Part shown: piece after piece, positions 12,550 through 25,779 of the stretch | Numbering within the stretch: the first letter of the stretch is position 1 | Layout of the letters: the number at the start of each line of letters is the position of its first letter | NCBI GenBank assembly: GCA_949126835.1 | Contig: OX421498.1 | Span: 36,627,618 to 36,691,617, forward strand | Reading direction: 5' to 3' | Source: Anisus vortex | Lineage: Eukaryota; Mollusca; Gastropoda; Planorbidae | DNA: 64,000 nt | Program-made: the position numbers and the translations under genes | The notes under the pieces: model-generated | The model's input: only the letters and a program-made list of their open reading frames with translations | Told to the model about the DNA's origin: nothing | Databases searched by the model: none

Positions 12550-13920
12550 AAAGATGTAAACGCTATCTTGCTATTTAGCGACAGGGTAAGTCTTCATTTA
12601 ATAATCTATTGGGACAAAACAACAACAACAACAACATAACAACTCAGCTTCCGTTATTATGTATCGTATTTCTTATTTTATTGATCCAAGAGCTTTTTTT
12701 AATCTGTTATAGAGGTAATCAACTGCCCATTGGTTTTCGGGTTTTCCCCATAATTCTTGATCATTGTGCAGTTTATTGATTTGTTTATGTTGTATGTGTA
12801 TTATATTCGATGATGTTGTTTTTTTTTACTTCAATTGTTTGTATTGTTCATCTCGCTATCTTAGGTTTCTTTCTGTATGCATAAACTGTGTTATGTATCC
12901 GCGGGTTAACAAGAACTTTATATATATTTTCTATAACATTGTTTGTGTTGATTGCAACTTTCATCTTTTGTTCTTTATTCTTCTTCTTCCCCATTTATGA
13001 ATCTTTTTCTATTAAGAAAGAGACAGAGAAAGAAAGACGAGAGAGAGAGAGAGTTTGAGTTAGAGTGTGAGCGTTATATGGAACACTTTTTGATTAGAAA
13101 TCTCTATACCAATATAATAAAATCAAGTTTTCGTTTAAATCTGCTGCACGTCTTGAAACCATGTTTAAAAACCTTTATATCTTTTGAATTTTTTCGACTA
13201 AAATGTTAATTTTAGTGGTAAGACTCCCTAATAATTAATTCTGTTCTAGATGAAATATTTTCCAAACACACACAGACACACACACAAACACTGAGACGCA
13301 AAGACGGAAACACCAAACTCTCCCAAGCACTACTTTCATTTTAAGGATGTTGCGACATTCTGAAAAAGGAAAGGAGTCACATCTATTGTAAACGAGAGAA
13401 TCAGCTGCGACTAGCAAAGATGTTATGCGTTGTCGTTGTATCTGATATCAAATATTCTAACTGTTGTTGGTGGCATTGTTGTTGGACTCACGCCACACTC
13501 ACACATGCGCGCACACACTCACATACTCACATACACACGCGTACGCACTTGTTATTGGCCCAAACTCAGTTACAGTTGGGGGTCATCGGTTGACCTTTTG
13601 GTGCGACATTTCGCGTGGGACCAGAGATCTAGGTATGAATCGTTGATTGCCGACGGCAAAGTCCTTCCGCCGCCGCGGCCGATCGTTGATTGGCGTTTCT
13701 CCAGTCATGTGACGGGGGGGGGGGCAGTTTGTATAATGCAGTAGTTTTACACGATTGCATTTTGATGAAGCAGCAGCTCACCGCCTGATAGCTGTTGCTC
13801 TGGAGGGGGCGGGGAGATGTTTGCTTTTTGAGATGTGTACTTGTTGTCTGGGCTGTGCAGAATTCGAGGTAGGGATTGCTCCAGGCACAGATCAAAACCT
13901 TTATAAGCTTTAAACCCTCA
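12550..13920. other. Unannotated stretch
   Basis: Plus strand T-rich at 12700-13000. CA tract near 13260-13300 and 13490-13545, then a CpG-rich patch at 13600-13700 ('ccgccgccgcggccgatcg'). No exon supported. Confidence 0.35.
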
Positions 13921-13924
13921 CTGG

Positions 13925-14130
13925 TAGGAATCTTGGAAGATCGAAAGTGGCTTTCGTGCCGAAAGTCCCGTGTTCGAAACCTGGTGAAGGCTTGGATTTG
14001 TTCCAGGGTCCAGGAGATGTCACTGAGTCTACCCAAGCTCTGATGGGTACCTGACTTTAGTTGAGAGGGAGGGAATGTAAAGGCGGCTGGGCATTATGCT
14101 GGCTACACAAAATCTCTCTCCAAAGCACAA
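13925..14130 (+). mobile_element. tRNA-derived SINE copy
   Basis: B-box-like 'tgttcgaaacctggtgaagg', then the conserved body 'ctctgatgggtacctgactt' and 'ggcggctgggcattatgctg', ending near 'ctacacaaaatctc'. The 3' part is truncated relative to 4500-4760. Confidence 0.75.
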
Positions 14131-14134
14131 GAAA

Positions 14135-15255
14135 AAAATAATTAAATACTAAAACCTACTAAGCAGTACTTTAAATGGGATCATGCTTTGGGCAATAAAA
14201 AAATGTATATATGCATAAACATACGTGTAATAATAGGCACCAGACAAATCACTAATCTATATCAACATCCCGATTCATACACCTTCATTCACCTATACAA
14301 ACATAAAAAATCGTATAAACCAGTTGAAAAAACGTAAAAAGTTATTTTAAAACCAGGTATTTATTTTCTCTTGTTATCTAAGATAATTATAAATATTGGT
14401 ATGAACGAATACTTTTTTTATGCTCTGTAAATGCCAAAATTTTAATTATCTTGGCATTTTTATAACAGGAAGTCTTCTCTTGAAAAAAAAAACACTCAAT
14501 GTTTTAGCTTTATTTTATACGTCCAAACTGTGGCACCAAAAACAGTCAATACTCTTTATACAAGCACTGCCGATCCATCTAACTATAGGTCAGTGAGGTG
14601 AATTTGTGCTTGAAGCGGAAAAAACACACACACACACGATGCTTTCCCCTTGGCAGATGCACGTGTCAATGGTCAAGGGCGGACCTTTGAAGTGTGTGGA
14701 GGTGTGTGGTATGTGTGGGGGGGGGGGGGAAGGAGGGTAGATGAGGGTTGAGTGATGGTGGAGATCTCGGCTCACTGAGGTAGGTTTCAAAAAAAATATA
14801 TAGATCTGGTGATGAGAAGGCGATAGGGAAATGTGGGGCTAGTTTCACGCAAAAGTGACCAAGAGACACACGCGCCTGTTGCACTGTCTAATGTGAGTAG
14901 TTTGTGTGTTTATGTATGTGTGTGTGGGGGGAAAGAGGGTCGGAGGATAGTGGTGGATGCTTTTCTTAACCACAACCAAGGTTGATTTTCGTTCTCAGTA
15001 CCACTGTCAACTTTGACCCCTCCTTTCTCCCACGTTTCCATTCCCTGCCGTCAATTGCTGTGTTTTTCTAACTCAAACGTTACAAAAACTTGATCCACTG
15101 ACTTTGTATTTCTTTTTGATTGTGTGTGTATGTATCAAAGTTGGTTACCATCCGATTGTTTCCTTTGGTTACCATGGTGATTGTTGGCAGACTATCAGTC
15201 ATTGCGCGATAAGGACGAGGGGGGAGTGGTGGGCTGGGGAGAAAGGGGAGCTCAC
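14135..15255. other. Unannotated stretch
   Basis: G13 run at 14717-14729 and GT tracts near 14690 and 14900. Short minus-strand Pro-rich frames are products of these tracts. Confidence 0.35.
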
Positions 15256-15259
15256 GGAT

Positions 15260-15430
15260 CTCCTGTCCTTCGGGTGATAGCAGTGGGCCACATACCCGCG
15301 CCCCCCTTCGGATACTAGCTGTGGCCTACAGACCTCCGATCTCTCGGGTACTAGCTGTGGCCTACAGACCTCCGGTCCCTCGGGTACTAGCTGTGGCCTA
15401 CAGACCTCCTGTCCCTCGGCTGATAGCTGA
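15260..15430 (+). repeat. 36-bp minisatellite, about 4-5 copies
   Basis: Unit contains 'ctagctgtggcctacagacc' at 15315, 15351 and 15387 (exact period 36), with degenerate units at both ends. It is relatively GC-rich. Short reading frames across it are repeat artefacts. Confidence 0.85.
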
Positions 15431-15434
15431 GTTA

Positions 15435-16285
15435 CGTTTTCCTTCAAACCTGTGGTGTAGTCATAGGGGATGTAACTGTTTTAGTAGAGCAGGAAGTAGG
15501 AAATGGGCGCGGAAAGAGGCGTAGCCCTTTCTCATACAAAAACATAATATATTGCTCATTAAAATTAAATTAGCTTCTTGGCATCTTAATCTTATTACAT
15601 TTGCGTGTTGTTGTTGATTTTTTTTTCTATGTGTAATACTCATTATATTATATTTGACCTTTCTTGATATGACTTTGACATTAATTTGGTAAAAAAAATT
15701 TTTTGGGAAGTTTGTATTTACTCAACATATAAAAACGTATCACATTAGTTTATAGAGCCAGGTAGATCGTGTTAAGTATTGAAGTCCGGTCAAAAATCAA
15801 TCATTTAATTTCGAAACGATATGTCCTGCCTTATAATAGTTTGTTGTTATTTTGTTTAAATTGTATGTTGGTAATTATTGCAATTATTGGTCTTTTTGGT
15901 TGTTCTTTTTTTATTTGGGGGGGGGGGGGGTGGGGGGGTGGGAGGGGGAGATTTGGTCTATTACTCGCAAATTTTACTAAATTATCTTTTATGCCCACAA
16001 AAAAAGTAAACGAATTACCGATTTTAAATGTCTCTTTGAAATCTGTTGCAACCCATTCATTACATAGTTGAAGACTATAATATTATTAGTGCTCTATTTA
16101 AACTTTAAACGTTGGCCTACATACAGAACAGGTCACCCCCCGGTGTTATGTCGCCGTTGCCTCCTATTAAAATTTTCTTTCATCCACAATGCCACGCGTT
16201 TTTTTTATCGTTCTGTTTTTATACTATTGAAAAATATATATTTCTTCCTTTATATTATTAAAGTTTCATTAAACAAAAAAAAAAC
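15435..16285. other. Unannotated stretch
   Basis: AT-rich with a G14 run at 15917-15930. No gene or mobile-element end recognised. Confidence 0.35.
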
Positions 16286-16289
16286 GCAC

Positions 16290-16470
16290 GGGCATGGGAG
16301 TGGCATTCGGGCATGAAATGGGTTGCCCAAACAAACCAGGAAAACCAGTAAACTTAACATCATTTAAAACATTAATAAAGGTGCAAGACTAGACTCGGAC
16401 CACGAATGAGCGTAGGACGCAAAAAAACTTCTTTATAGAAGGATCGTCTGTAATATATATTATAAGATAC
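16290..16470 (+). mobile_element. LINE 3'-end fragment, family A
   Basis: Shared segments: 'gaaatgggttgcccaaacaa', 'ccaggaaaaccagtaaac', 'gtaggacgcaaaaaaa' and terminus 'gtctgtaatatatattataa'. The 5' end is truncated just before the coding-like WNGLPEQ-type block. Confidence 0.75.
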
Positions 16471-16854
16471 ATTTCAACAAAAAAGATTATAATAAAGAAA
16501 GAAAAAGAGAAACATTCTATTCTTCTTGTGCGTCACACATTTCCTTTGTTGGCTGAGACCTCAGATTCTGTCTCTCTCTCTCACTCTCTCTCAGAAAAAA
16601 ACGTGACCATCCTCAGAAGAATTGGCTTTTGTGACCTCAAGTTTTTTCCCTGCATGGTGGCCCATTGAGCCGGACCTGTCCTCGGGGATAATACCAATAA
16701 GTATTAAGGCGTTCAGTGTTTTTGTCTATATTAGTCTGTGTGTGTGTGTGTGTTTGTCGTATTGATGTGTGTTCAATCAATTCCAGACTTGGTGTTTAGT
16801 AATTGAGCTGATGATAACTTGGTTAGATCATAATAATTACACATCTATCTATGT

Positions 16855-17595
16855 ACTTATCTATCTATCTAGCTATCTAATCTATCTAATCTATCTAATC
16901 TATCTAATCTATCTAATCTATCTAATCTATCTAATCTATCTAATCTATCTAATCTATCTAATCTATCTAATCTATCTAATCTATCTAATCTATCTAATCT
17001 ATCTAATCTATCTAATCTATCTAATCTATCTAATCTATCTAATCTATCTAATCTATCTAATCTATCTAATCTATCTAATCTATCTAATCTATCTAATCTA
17101 TCTAATCTATCTAATCTATCTAATCTATCTAATCTATCTAATCTATCTAATCTATCTAATCTATCTAATCTATCTAATCTATCTAATCTATCTAATCTAT
17201 CTAATCTATCTAATCTATCTAATCTATCTAATCTATCTAATCTATCTAATCTATCTAATCTATCTAATCTATCTAATCTATCTAATCTATCTAATCTATC
17301 TAATCCATCTAATCCATCTAATCCATCTAATCCATCTAATCCATCTAATCCATCTAATCCATCTAATCCATCTAATCCATCTAATCCATCTAATCTATCT
17401 AATCTATCTAATCTATCTAATCTATCTAATCTATCTAATCTATCTAATCTATCTAATCTATCTAATCTATCTAATCTATCTAATCTATCTAATCTATCTA
17501 ATCTATCTAATCTATCTAATCTATCTAATCTATCTAATCTATCTAATCTATCTAATCTATCTAATCTATCTAATCTATCTAATCTATCTATCTAT
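16855..17595 (+). repeat. 9-bp tandem array (about 80 units) with an internal variant block
   Basis: Unit 'ctaatctat', repeated with almost no errors. Ten consecutive units at about 17302-17391 carry 'ccat' instead of 'ctat'. Because nine is divisible by three, it reads as Leu-Ile-Tyr repeats in one frame; I treat that frame as spurious. CTAT tetranucleotides continue to about 17720. Confidence 0.95.
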
Positions 17596-17599
17596 CTAT

Positions 17600-17899
17600 C
17601 TATCCATCTATCTATCAATATGTCTAACTATCTATCCATCTATCTATATATCAATATATATATATATCTATCCATCTATCTATCTAACTTTGTATCTATC
17701 TATGTATCTGTCTATCTATCTCTCTATTTATCTAACTAGGATATCTTTCTATTTATCCATCGATCGATATATCCATCTACTCACCCATTTATACATTCAT
17801 CCATACAGCCACCTATATGTCTATTTATCTCTCTCTCGCTCTCTCTCTCTATCTATCTATCTATCTTTCTATATCTATATATCTATCTCTCTGTCTATT

Positions 17900-17962
<63 letters not shown>

Positions 17963-18110
17963 CCATCTATCTTTCCGTCGGTTAGCAATCCATCCATTCA
18001 TCCATCCACCACCCATCCCTCTCCTCAATTAGTCTGTCTGTATGTCTGTCTGTCTGTCTGTATGTCTATATGTCTGTCTGTCTATATTTACATATTCATA
18101 TTTTCTCCCA
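17600..18110 (+). repeat. CTAT/CT/CTGT microsatellite field
   Basis: Irregular tracts of tetranucleotides 'ctat', 'ccat' and 'ctgt' and dinucleotide 'ct' (pure CT runs near 17910-17940). It flanks the 9-bp array and probably arose from it by slippage. Confidence 0.9.
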
Positions 18111-18454
18111 AATTACCTTCAACCTTCACGTTGCACGCCCCCCATGAATCCTTTCCTACTTCCGGTTCCTGTCTTTTACTGTGTTTCTCCACGCGTTCCT
18201 TCCATTTATCTTCAAAACTTCTTCCTTTCATTCCTTTACACCCTTATGATATTCGCCCCTTCCCCCACTCTCACCCTATTCCAGTTTCCGCCCTCTCTCT
18301 CTCTCTTCATGCTTCTCCCTCTTTCTCTCCACACTCCCTCTCTTGGGGGGCAATGGCTCCCTATATAGTCGCACGCACGTGCTAATATTTTTCATGCGCC
18401 GGGATCGATGGGCTATTTGCATCTCGCGGTTACACTCGCCGGAGACCTGGACAA

Positions 18455-18486
<32 letters not shown>

Positions 18487-18789
18487 GTTTCTCCCACCCT
18501 CCCCCTCCCCCACACCCCTGGCAATGACGATAATGGGGGGGGGGGGGTGGCCGGGGCGAACGTGAATGCCGGTGGCGCCCATTTCATCTCGAGACAACCA
18601 AACACACAAACACCCAAACAAAAAAAAAAGAAAGAGAAGGGAGACAGGGAGCCAGAGAGAGAAATAGAGAAGGGGGGGGGGTAGTGGGACAGGGAACTAA
18701 AGATAGAGTTACGATGCAATGCTCGTAAGGTTCACCGCCCCCCCCCCCGTGCGTCCCTAATGGTTTGGATATGAACTTAAAGCACTCTG

Positions 18790-19195
18790 GACGCTTGCTT
18801 AGAGAAAGATAGATAGAGAGATAAATAGAGGGATATATATATAGAGAGAGAGAGATAGAGAGATAAAGAAAGATGGGTGTATGTATGTATGAAGGCATGG
18901 ATGAACAGATAGATAGATGGATGGATAGATAGTTAGATATATTGATAGATAGATGGATAGATAGTTAGATATATTGATAGATAGATGGATAGATAGTTAG
19001 ATATATTGATAGATAGATGGATAGATAGTTAGATATATTGATAGATAGATGGATAGATAGTTAGATAAATTGATAGATAGATGGATAGATAGTTAGATAT
19101 ATTGATAGATACATAGATAGATAGATAGTTAGATATATTGATAGATAGATGGATAGATAGTTAGATATATTGATAGATAGATGGATAGATAGAAA
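18790..19195 (+). repeat. GATA-rich microsatellite with a 32-bp higher-order unit
   Basis: From 18905 the unit 'gatagatagatggatagata' plus 'gttagatatatt' recurs every 32 bases, about nine times. Imperfect GATA/GAGA sequence leads into it. It is the opposite strand sense of the CTAT field at 16855-18110, 0.8 kb away. Confidence 0.9.
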
Positions 19196-19199
19196 GGTG

Positions 19200-19961
19200 T
19201 GTAATTATTATGATATAACAAAGTTATCATTAGGTCAATGACTAAACACCAACACCCAGGGCGACGATATGCATGACCACTGACCACGTCTGACTGCCCG
19301 TATATGTGTGTGTGTTGTTGCGCGCGCGTAAACTTTGAGTGACTTCTGGACGTTATCGGTTACCATGACTACGGCGTATAGACAAGCATCTATTGATTAC
19401 TTGATATATTTATAGGTAATTGCCCTCTTGATTTTGTGTGTGTGGTCTCCTTAACTAATTATACACACAGAAGATCCGAGAGATACTTAGGCCCTATTCT
19501 ACAAGTTCTTTTAGTACTAAAAAAAAAGCTATCGGGAAAGAAAATTAAAAAAATAAATTGTTTCTTTTGGAACTAAATTATGTTTTTCTTTAAAGCTCTA
19601 AGTTTTTCCATTCGAAGGAGACAATGATAAAATAAGAACCTAATTTTATTGTTCAACATGTCGGTTGCCTTCAATTCCAATTCAAAGATTCGCGTAACAG
19701 TGGCGCCCTTTTGCCCCTTGTCGACGCCACTGATTCTGCTAAGAAACAACAACTTACAATGCCAGCGTTCTTGATAAGACCGTCAGTATCAACTATAAAT
19801 TTGCCACTGTTTTTTTGTTAATGTCTTATTGTAATACGTATAATATTATTGTAATACATATATTTTATAGCGGGGTTTTTATGTTACTTTGTTTTTCTAA
19901 CTGTGCGTGCGTTCTTCGTCACAAGGTTCCCACCCATTCTGACATGATATTATGTCTGTTT

Positions 19962-19962
<1 letters not shown>
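19200..19962. other. Unannotated spacer
   Basis: Non-repetitive sequence between two microsatellite blocks. I see no exon, ncRNA or transposon end here. Confidence 0.4.

Positions 19963-20038
<76 letters not shown>
19963..20038 (+). repeat. GA dinucleotide microsatellite
   Basis: About 38 uninterrupted GA units. The Leu-Ser frame on the minus strand is an artefact of the repeat. Confidence 0.97.
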
Positions 20039-20040
<2 letters not shown>

Positions 20041-20289
20041 CATGGTCTTATAATCTAGCCGCCATATTGCTGTGCCCTGCCAATACACGGAATTGAGTTA
20101 GAGGTAAGACGGTGGGGCGCGGGGGGGGGGGGGTGGATAGAGAGAAGGGAGGGGGGAGGGTTAAAAGGATTAGTCAATTTCCCCCATCCCCAACCACCAG
20201 TGCATCCCGCACGCCCCCTTCACCATCCCCCCTCCCCCTATTCGCCCCTCGCCCAATATTCGTTAGGCCGAAATGAGTTTTTGTGTATG

Positions 20290-20465
20290 TATAGTGTGTG
20301 TGTGTGTGTGTTTTATATGTGTGTGTGTGAGTGTGTGTGTTTTATATGTGTGTGTGTGAGTGTGTGTGTTTTATATGTGTGTGTGTGTGTTTTATATGTG
20401 TGTGTGTGTGTGTGTTTTATATATGTGTGTGTGTGTGTTTTATATATGTGTGTGTGTGAGTGAGT
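20290..20465 (+). repeat. GT-rich compound microsatellite
   Basis: GT runs interrupted at intervals by 'ttttatat', forming six or seven longer units. Potential Z-DNA. Confidence 0.9.
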
Positions 20466-20469
20466 GTGT

Positions 20470-21935
20470 CCACGTGTGGGTGAGTGGTGTGTAAATTTGG
20501 CTTATATATTGTATGAACCGCTGGGCTGTTTGCGTCATTCGGGTCTCCGCCCAGAGCGTCAAATTTGTTTGAGTAGATTGTGGTATGGAACATAAGACCA
20601 ACAAAAATATTTCTGGTTGGGTGTAGAAAGTGACTCGAGGGAGAGGGGGAGGGTTAAGAGTTTATTTTGAGATGAAGAGACCTGCCCCCCCCCCCCTCCT
20701 TTCCATAGGAAGAAAAGGGGTGAGTATAGCTTTTGAAGTTTGTGAAGAATTTCGTAGCCTAGAGAAAGAGAAGGGGAGGGGTGTCATGGGCGGAAACACG
20801 GAGAGGGAGAGAGAGGGTGCTGGGAAACTGTTAAGTGGTTATGGGGCGTCAAAACTTAAACGTCCTGTACAATATGCCACACCCCTTAGGCATGCATGGG
20901 CGTCGTCTACGGGGGGAGGGGGGGGGAGGGGGGGAGAGACAAAAAAGTTCTCGTTACTATAATATGTAATATGCAGCCCAATTATTCCCTTAAGTAGACC
21001 TGGAGCTACAGATACATACGCCTACAGAGAGGTTTAATAATTTAAAAAAAAAAAAAAGTATTATTTACTGAAAACACCAATGAGAGTAATTTAAAATAAA
21101 TATTGTAATTGGGTTGAAAATAGGCATGTTTTTTTTATTTAACAAAACGTTAGTACAATACGGGTGCATCCCTGGTTGATAATCGAACACCCTTCTCGCG
21201 GAAGTCTAAAATATAATTATTAACTTTTACTTACTGAAAACATATCTATTTTATTATCTAACTATCTATCTATGACCAATAATTACATATTTTCCCAAAT
21301 TAAAAATGTACACTAGTAAATATGACTTACGCTGGGCCGTTCAATATGAACTGCAATCAATAAAGGCTTAGCTGTACAGTTATGCATAATATATCATATA
21401 CATGCATGCATTATTAAATGGATGCAGATAGATTCAATGTAATTGCCACCGCGAGGCTGAGTGATCACGCGGGAGAGAACAGAGCCCTCGAACGTGCGTA
21501 GTCTAGAGATATAGAGAGAGTAGGTTCCCTTTGCAGCTGAATACTTTACGAGTTTAACCTATCCATTAATAAGTACACTGCTCAACAACCCGTTTCTAGG
21601 CTTTTGGCAACGAGTTCCCAGTGCTGAAAATAAATGTCTTGAAACGGTGTCTACTGGTGCTAACAAAACAAAAAAAAAAAAAGACAAACAACACCTGACT
21701 TTAGTTATCAGGGTAGAAGTCAAAGTAGAAGTCATTGACTGAAATAAGTCTTTAAAAAAAAATGGCTGCAGGAAGTGACGACATACGTTATTGTTTTACC
21801 TTTCGTTAGAAATTGGTGTTGTTTTTTTTTTTTTATTCTTCCTTAAAAATAGTTGTAAAGAAATATGTGTCAAAATATTGGTTATTTGGAGGTTTTTAAA
21901 CGAATACTTTTTTTAAAAAAATCAAGGCCGTTTTA
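20470..21935. other. Unannotated stretch with purine-rich tracts
   Basis: Contains G- and GA-rich tracts at 20635-20660, 20770-20830 and 20915-20940 and a C12 run near 20690. The rest is AT-rich. No coding signal can be supported. Confidence 0.35.
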
Positions 21936-21939
21936 AGTT

Positions 21940-22290
21940 TTTAGGATAGAATCGTTTTTGAGTGCTGTAAATAATTTAGAAATACAACACAAAGATAATC
22001 TGTTACAGTGCTCAGAAAAAACAAAGACTATAATGATATATATTAGACTTTGGATAAACATAAGGACAAAAACACTTTCCTTATCCCTTATACGAGAACA
22101 AATGGATATAAGTACTCTTTCTTCCCAAGTGGCATTCTGGCATGGAATGGGTTGCCTGAACAAACCAGGAAAACCAGTAACTTAACATCATTTAAAACAC
22201 CAATAGAAATGCAGGTCTCAAACCGCGGATGTGCGTAGGACGCAAAAATCTTTTTTTAGAAGGAGCGTCTGTAATGTATAAGATAAGATA
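21940..22290 (+). mobile_element. LINE 3'-end fragment, family A, longest copy
   Basis: Covers the ORF end and 3' UTR. Around 22105-22175 a frame reads KYSFFPSGILAWNGLPEQ, like the WN-x-LP block that closes many non-LTR reverse transcriptase ORFs. It ends 'gtctgtaatgtataagataa', the shared family terminus. Confidence 0.75.
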
Positions 22291-22324
22291 ACATATAACA
22301 TGTAATTCTAATAAAATAACACAC

Positions 22325-22520
22325 CCTTATCAGGCATACAATAGCACTCATACAATAGCACTCATACAATAGCACTCATACAATAGCACACATACAATAG
22401 CACACATACAATAGCACTCATACAATAGCACTCATACAATAGCACTCATACAATAGCACACATACAATAGCACACATACAATAGCACTCATACAATAGCA
22501 CACATACAATAGCACACAAA
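22325..22520 (+). repeat. 14-bp tandem repeat
   Basis: Unit 'catacaatagcact', with 'cact' and 'caca' variants alternating in patches, about 13-14 copies. It lies directly beyond the LINE terminus at 22290, so the tail may have seeded it. Confidence 0.9.
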
Positions 22521-22529
22521 ACGCAAAAC

Positions 22530-23695
22530 AATAGCATTATCACACACAGACTATAGCATCAACACACCTACAATAGCACACACTTAACACATTTAATAAT
22601 TGTGTATGTGACAAGAAATCCATAAACGAAAGTGCTTAATTCACATGGAGCAGCCATGACATTAGATATCTGCTAACAATGCTAGTGTGTTATAGCCTAT
22701 ATCTGCTGACAAACAACCGTTCTACGTCTCATTTCCGTTTTTTTTAAAATAGTTTTACAATTAAACCATTTTCTCTGTTCTATCACGTGACTCGAGAGCT
22801 AAAAAAAAAGTTTTCAAAAGACGAGGAGATAGGCGAGGGCGTAGTCTGAGCCCAAACGAGGATTTAAACAGCAAATGTTTCAATGAACAAAAAAAAATCT
22901 TTCATAGAAGTCAAGCCAATTGTTAAAATTACATTCTTGTTCATAATCTCTGTATTAATGCAGCAGATGGTATTCAGTCTTGCTTCACTCATATTCTAAG
23001 TATAGACTTTGAAAAAAAAAACAAAAAAAAAAAAAACTCATTCTTACACATCGGTGCATATTGAGCTATGAATGAAGATTAAAATATTTAGCAACCGGGC
23101 AAAGTAGTCTATTATTAAAAGCTTAATTATTTACATGCATATTCGTATTAAAAGTGTAAGAATGACGTTCTTGGTTTTAATGGGCACTGAATGTTTTTGA
23201 CTTAAGAAAATCATATTATAAAAATGTAATGTAAACAATCATCTGAAGTGCAGTTTAAATATATGCCCTTGTGTAATGTATTAGTGTATTAAGACTTAGA
23301 CTAATTCTAATTTAAAAAAAAACGTCAAAGAAATGTGTTTTTTCAAGTGCACGTATCATGAATAAATCAATGTAACCTGTGATAATAACTAGGTTTACAC
23401 TTGCATTCGGCAATGATTGGAACATGTTTCATTATTGTTTTTTAAACACTTAATTAGAGGTTTTGGTCTACAAAGAGCACCGATCCATCTATCAGCTGTG
23501 TTTTATTTGGAGAATAAAACGCGATAGCTGTTAATTATAATTTAACTGCTCTGTGCTGTTTAGTTCAATGAGAGGGAGAAGGGGAGGGCATGAAGTGATT
23601 ACATTCTCAAAATTTCCTCCTACTCAACCTTTCATTCTCTTTTCTTTCTAACCCCCCCCCCCCCCCAAATGTAAACTCTCTCTATCAGACCATAT
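22530..23695. other. Unannotated AT-rich stretch
   Basis: I find no gene or transposon ends. A C15 run lies at 23652-23666. Confidence 0.35.
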
Positions 23696-23699
23696 GGCT

Positions 23700-23840
23700 T
23701 CATAGGCCAAAGTGAACCATCGTTCACAAGCGTCTCTGGCTTACAAGGGGTATAGTGTGACCAACACAATGACCATCCGCCTTTACTTTTTTTCATTACT
23801 TAATGTCAGGTAGCCTACTCATCGGAGGTTAGTACACTTG
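23700..23840 (-). mobile_element. SINE fragment, same family, diverged
   Basis: Shares 'accatcgttcac' and the 'cacaatgaccatccgccttt' body region in minus orientation, with the tRNA-like head absent. Heavily mutated. Confidence 0.55.
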
Positions 23841-24626
23841 TTACAATTGTTTGCTAAGCTAAATCTAAACTCATCCTATTTCTTTTATCTAGTCTATATC
23901 CTAAACTAAATGGTGAGAAAAAAAAGTAGACAAAGTTTAGCGAAATTCTGGTGTAATCTAAAATGTTGAGTTTAAGATGCATCATCGCCATACTTTGTGT
24001 GTGTGTCCCATCCTATTCCAGTTGTAGATACATTGCAAACACGGGTGGTTGGGAAAGGAGTGGTTGGAGTTGGCGAAGATGTTAATAAATGTTGCATCTG
24101 CAACGAATCCATATGTAAAATTTGAACCGACGTGAACTATGTTTACCTGGTGTTTATTTGAATAATGTTGTTGTTTTTGTTACGTCTTCGGAGCGCCACC
24201 TATAGGATAAAACGAATCTTGCAATCCGTGTGTTAAAACAGAATGGACTCGATGTAACACTTTGTTCTAAACAATAAGTTTAGAAAACACTTCAAATATT
24301 TGGTTCTTCGGGAATGTTTTAGGAAAGTTGAATTTTTATTTCGGATTTGGGAAAGTTTGTACATTTCCATAAAGGGAAAATGAGCGCAAAAAAATTGTTT
24401 GAACAATAATAATAACAACAACAACTAACAACTGTGTTTTTAAGGAATCCTTAGCTTATATCAGAATATTTTTAGGATATAAGTCTCTTAAGAAATATTT
24501 CTCAATAAGCACTGAAAATAATAAATCCAAAAATATATTGCCCGTTTGACTACCTCTAGATCTAGTTCTATAAACCTTTAACATTTAAACAAAAATTGTA
24601 CGCTTACCAGTCACAGTGAATAATGG

Positions 24627-24827
24627 CAGTGGCGTAGATAGAGGAGGGGGGGAGGGGGGGTCCGAATTCGAAAGTCCCCCCGGGTCCCTACTTGAGGGGG
24701 GCCCCACAAAAAGTGTCCGAATTGTTTTTTCTCATGTCATAATGTCGAATGTCAAAATGCAGGGGCCCCCAAAGAGGCCAAGCCCCCCGGGCCCCCAAAT
24801 CTCTAGCAACGGCACTGATTAATGATT
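24627..24827. mobile_element. hAT-like MITE, G-rich
   Basis: Left end CAGTGGCGTAGATAGAGG and right end (reverse complement) CAGTGCCGTTGCTAGAGA agree at most positions. The flanks 'aataatgg' and 'attaatga' are a plausible decayed 8-bp target duplication. The interior is rich in G and C runs, as in the widespread 'cagtggcgtag' MITE type. Confidence 0.65.
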
Positions 24828-25489
24828 TGTGAAATGTGTCGTTTAGTTTGGGAAAGTTTGGGAACTTCGAAAAGGATTTTTAGAATAAGAACCCTGTTCG
24901 TAAATTGGTTATAGCTTGGTTTGTGTGTGTGCGAGTGCATGTGTGCATGTGTGTATGTTCACTGAATCTGGATAGTGCAAGGCGACGGAGAGGTCAATAC
25001 CCTTAGAGCAAATTATATGAGCCCAATATTGGTCCAATATTCTGGCAATATTTAAATCTTGATCTAAATTTCGGGCCACTATACTGCCAATATATTGGTG
25101 CTCTCAGGAAAGAAGACACATTTTTAACACGCGAACTAGTTCATGCCAATTGATTTTTTTTTAAAGTTATATTTGTTTCCAACTAAAGAAACTTTCAAGA
25201 TTTTCTTTAGAATTAAGTTAATATCCCAACTAACCAATAGATGTAGTAAAAGTCAAGTGTTTCGAGAAAAAGAAAAGATGAGTCTTCTGGAAATAGTTTG
25301 CAGCGAGAGGGAGGGAGAAAACTATTACTACCAAGTCAGAACGTATTGGGGGGAAGAAGATGAATGTTCATTAGAAGGTGTTACTGCACTGTTAAATTGT
25401 TTAATGTTTATTTGCTTTCTCTTAAGTTTTAAAAAGTTTATTTTTCTGAACTCTGAGCCTTGCTCTTATCTTATTATCTTTTTATATTC

Positions 25490-25665
25490 TTATCTTACAT
25501 GCAACGGACGCTTCTTCTATACAGAATATTATTGTTACCAATGGTTTGAATCTAGTCTTGCATTTTGATTAGTGTTAAGTTACTGTGATTTTCCTGGTTT
25601 AGCCTATTTGTTCAGGCAACCCATTCCAAGCCCCGGTTGCCACTCGCGAAGAAAGAGTACTTATG
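25490..25665 (-). mobile_element. LINE 3'-end fragment, family A
   Basis: Minus-strand copy: 'cggacgcttcttctataca' near the terminus and 'ttgttcaggcaacccattcc' at the coding end. Confidence 0.7.
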
Positions 25666-25779
25666 TCATTACGTGTGTTACATCTCTGTTCCATATTTTC
25701 CAGTGTAAATATTTGTATTTTCATGCAATCAGCAACATCAAATTAATTTTTCATATTTTTGGTTGTTGTTTTAGCCGTG

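Noticed and set aside
16769..18385. 538-codon plus-strand ORF of Leu-Ile-Tyr repeats
   Set aside because: It is the translation of a 9-bp microsatellite and flanking CTAT repeats; there is no non-repetitive coding part, splice context or domain.
19897..20088. Leu-Ser-rich minus-strand ORF
   Set aside because: Product of a pure GA microsatellite.
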